DNA from: Naasia aerilata
Lineage (GTDB): Bacteria > Actinomycetota > Actinomycetes > Actinomycetales > Microbacteriaceae
Direction: 5' to 3'
NCBI RefSeq assembly: GCF_030296595.1
Contig: NZ_AP027731.1
Coordinates: 248,001 to 312,000, forward strand
DNA: 64,000 nt
Shown: positions 63,693-64,000 of the stretch, one piece after another
How positions within the stretch are numbered: the stretch's first letter is position 1
Layout of the letters: each line of letters starts with the position of its first letter
Translations under genes and position numbers: made by a program
The notes under the pieces: generated by a model
What the model was told of the DNA's origin: nothing
What the model saw: the letters and a program-made list of their open reading frames with translations, nothing else
Database searches by the model: none

Positions 63693-63998
63693 TCAGGACT
63701 CCTTGACCGTGACGACGCTGCGCCACCCCGCGCGGTGCGCCGTGCGGACGTGGAACTCGCGCACGTCGCCCGCGGAGAGGGTGATGAGGATGCCGACGTC
63801 GAGCGCGAGCTCGAGGACCCAGATGCGGAAGCCGAGCCCGGTCGGCTCCACGGGTCCCGCGAGCAGGGCGAGGACCACGCCCGCGACGCTCAGGGTGAGC
63901 GCCACGAAGCGGGCGTCGGGGTGGCCCCAGAACGTGTACTGGGCGACGAACAGGTAGGCGCCGCCTGCCGCGAGGATGAGGAGGAGCAGGATCCACAC
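63693..63998 (-). CDS. small membrane protein at window edge
   Basis: Protein of at least 101 residues with three hydrophobic helices (LLLLILAAGGAYLFVAQYTF; FVALTLSVAGVVLALLAGPV; VLELALDVGILITL) and a basic tail. A GTG at 63998 may be the start or the gene may begin beyond the window. No family recognised. Confidence 0.5.
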   Translation of the reverse strand: MWILLLLILAAGGAYLFVAQYTFWGHPDARFVALTLSVAGVVLALLAGPVEPTGLGFRIWVLELALDVGILITLSAGDVREFHVRTAHRAGWRSVVTVKES

Positions 63999-64000
63999 CC

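Overview
This is a high-GC window (about 70 percent G+C by eye) from an actinobacterium, most likely a member of the Microbacteriaceae. The reasons are the DUF7882 and DUF3039 small proteins, the murI-rph-rdgB operon, the actinobacterial pcaDC fusion (pcaL), an ECF41-type sigma factor, a HicB-like regulator-DUF4097-ABC locus and the intergenic palindrome GATTTCGAGACGC...CTCCTCAATCA. Many promoters place a TANNNT -10 box six bases before the start codon, which means leaderless mRNAs. I see one tRNA, and no rRNA, phage, IS element or CRISPR array.

Layout. 0-4 kb: alpha/beta hydrolase, tRNA-Leu(UAG), four small hypothetical proteins and a DedA protein. 4-7 kb: Mn/Fe transport (mntH) and a CDF metal efflux pump. 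7-11 kb: rdgB, rph, murI, pncB and a DUF3039 gene. 11-18.3 kb: an exporter permease, a membrane-embedded hydrolase, a pentapeptide-repeat protein and an ABC ATPase with a long disordered extension. 18.5-26 kb: a cell-surface polymer cluster with a nucleotidyltransferase, a TagGH-like exporter, a CDP-glycerol-type polymerase, two glycosyltransferases and a CDP-alcohol phosphotransferase. 26-31.7 kb: an HtrA protease, a secreted protein and lipoprotein pair, an aminotransferase and a nitrilase-family amidase. 31.9-41.4 kb: azoreductase/MarR pair, two-component system, CPBP protein, heterodimeric ABC exporter and Fpg/Nei glycosylase. 41.5-49.3 kb: FAD oxidase, thioredoxin/MerR, HicB-like regulator-DUF4097-ABC operon and an ECF41 sigma factor with its probable target operon. 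49.4-59.4 kb: a complete route from 4-hydroxybenzoate through protocatechuate to acetyl-CoA and succinyl-CoA (pobA-pcaHGB-pcaL-pcaIJ-pcaF), an IclR regulator and a second thiolase. 59.4-64 kb: aldo/keto reductase, NmrA-like protein, flavin monooxygenase, hydrolase and a small membrane protein.

Two things run through the whole window. First, thirteen genes that otherwise look normal are each broken by a missing base, fourteen sites in all. Thirteen of the sites lie in a run of four or five G or C, and the fourteenth is less clearly placed. I read this as systematic homopolymer undercalling, so these genes are listed at full length as CDS with the broken site named. Second, twelve intergenic spacers carry long palindromes that fall into several sequence families but often share one plan: nested or alternating copies of one short motif. 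Some sit between convergent genes, but others lie in divergent promoter regions, so they are not all terminators. They are the least explained structures here.
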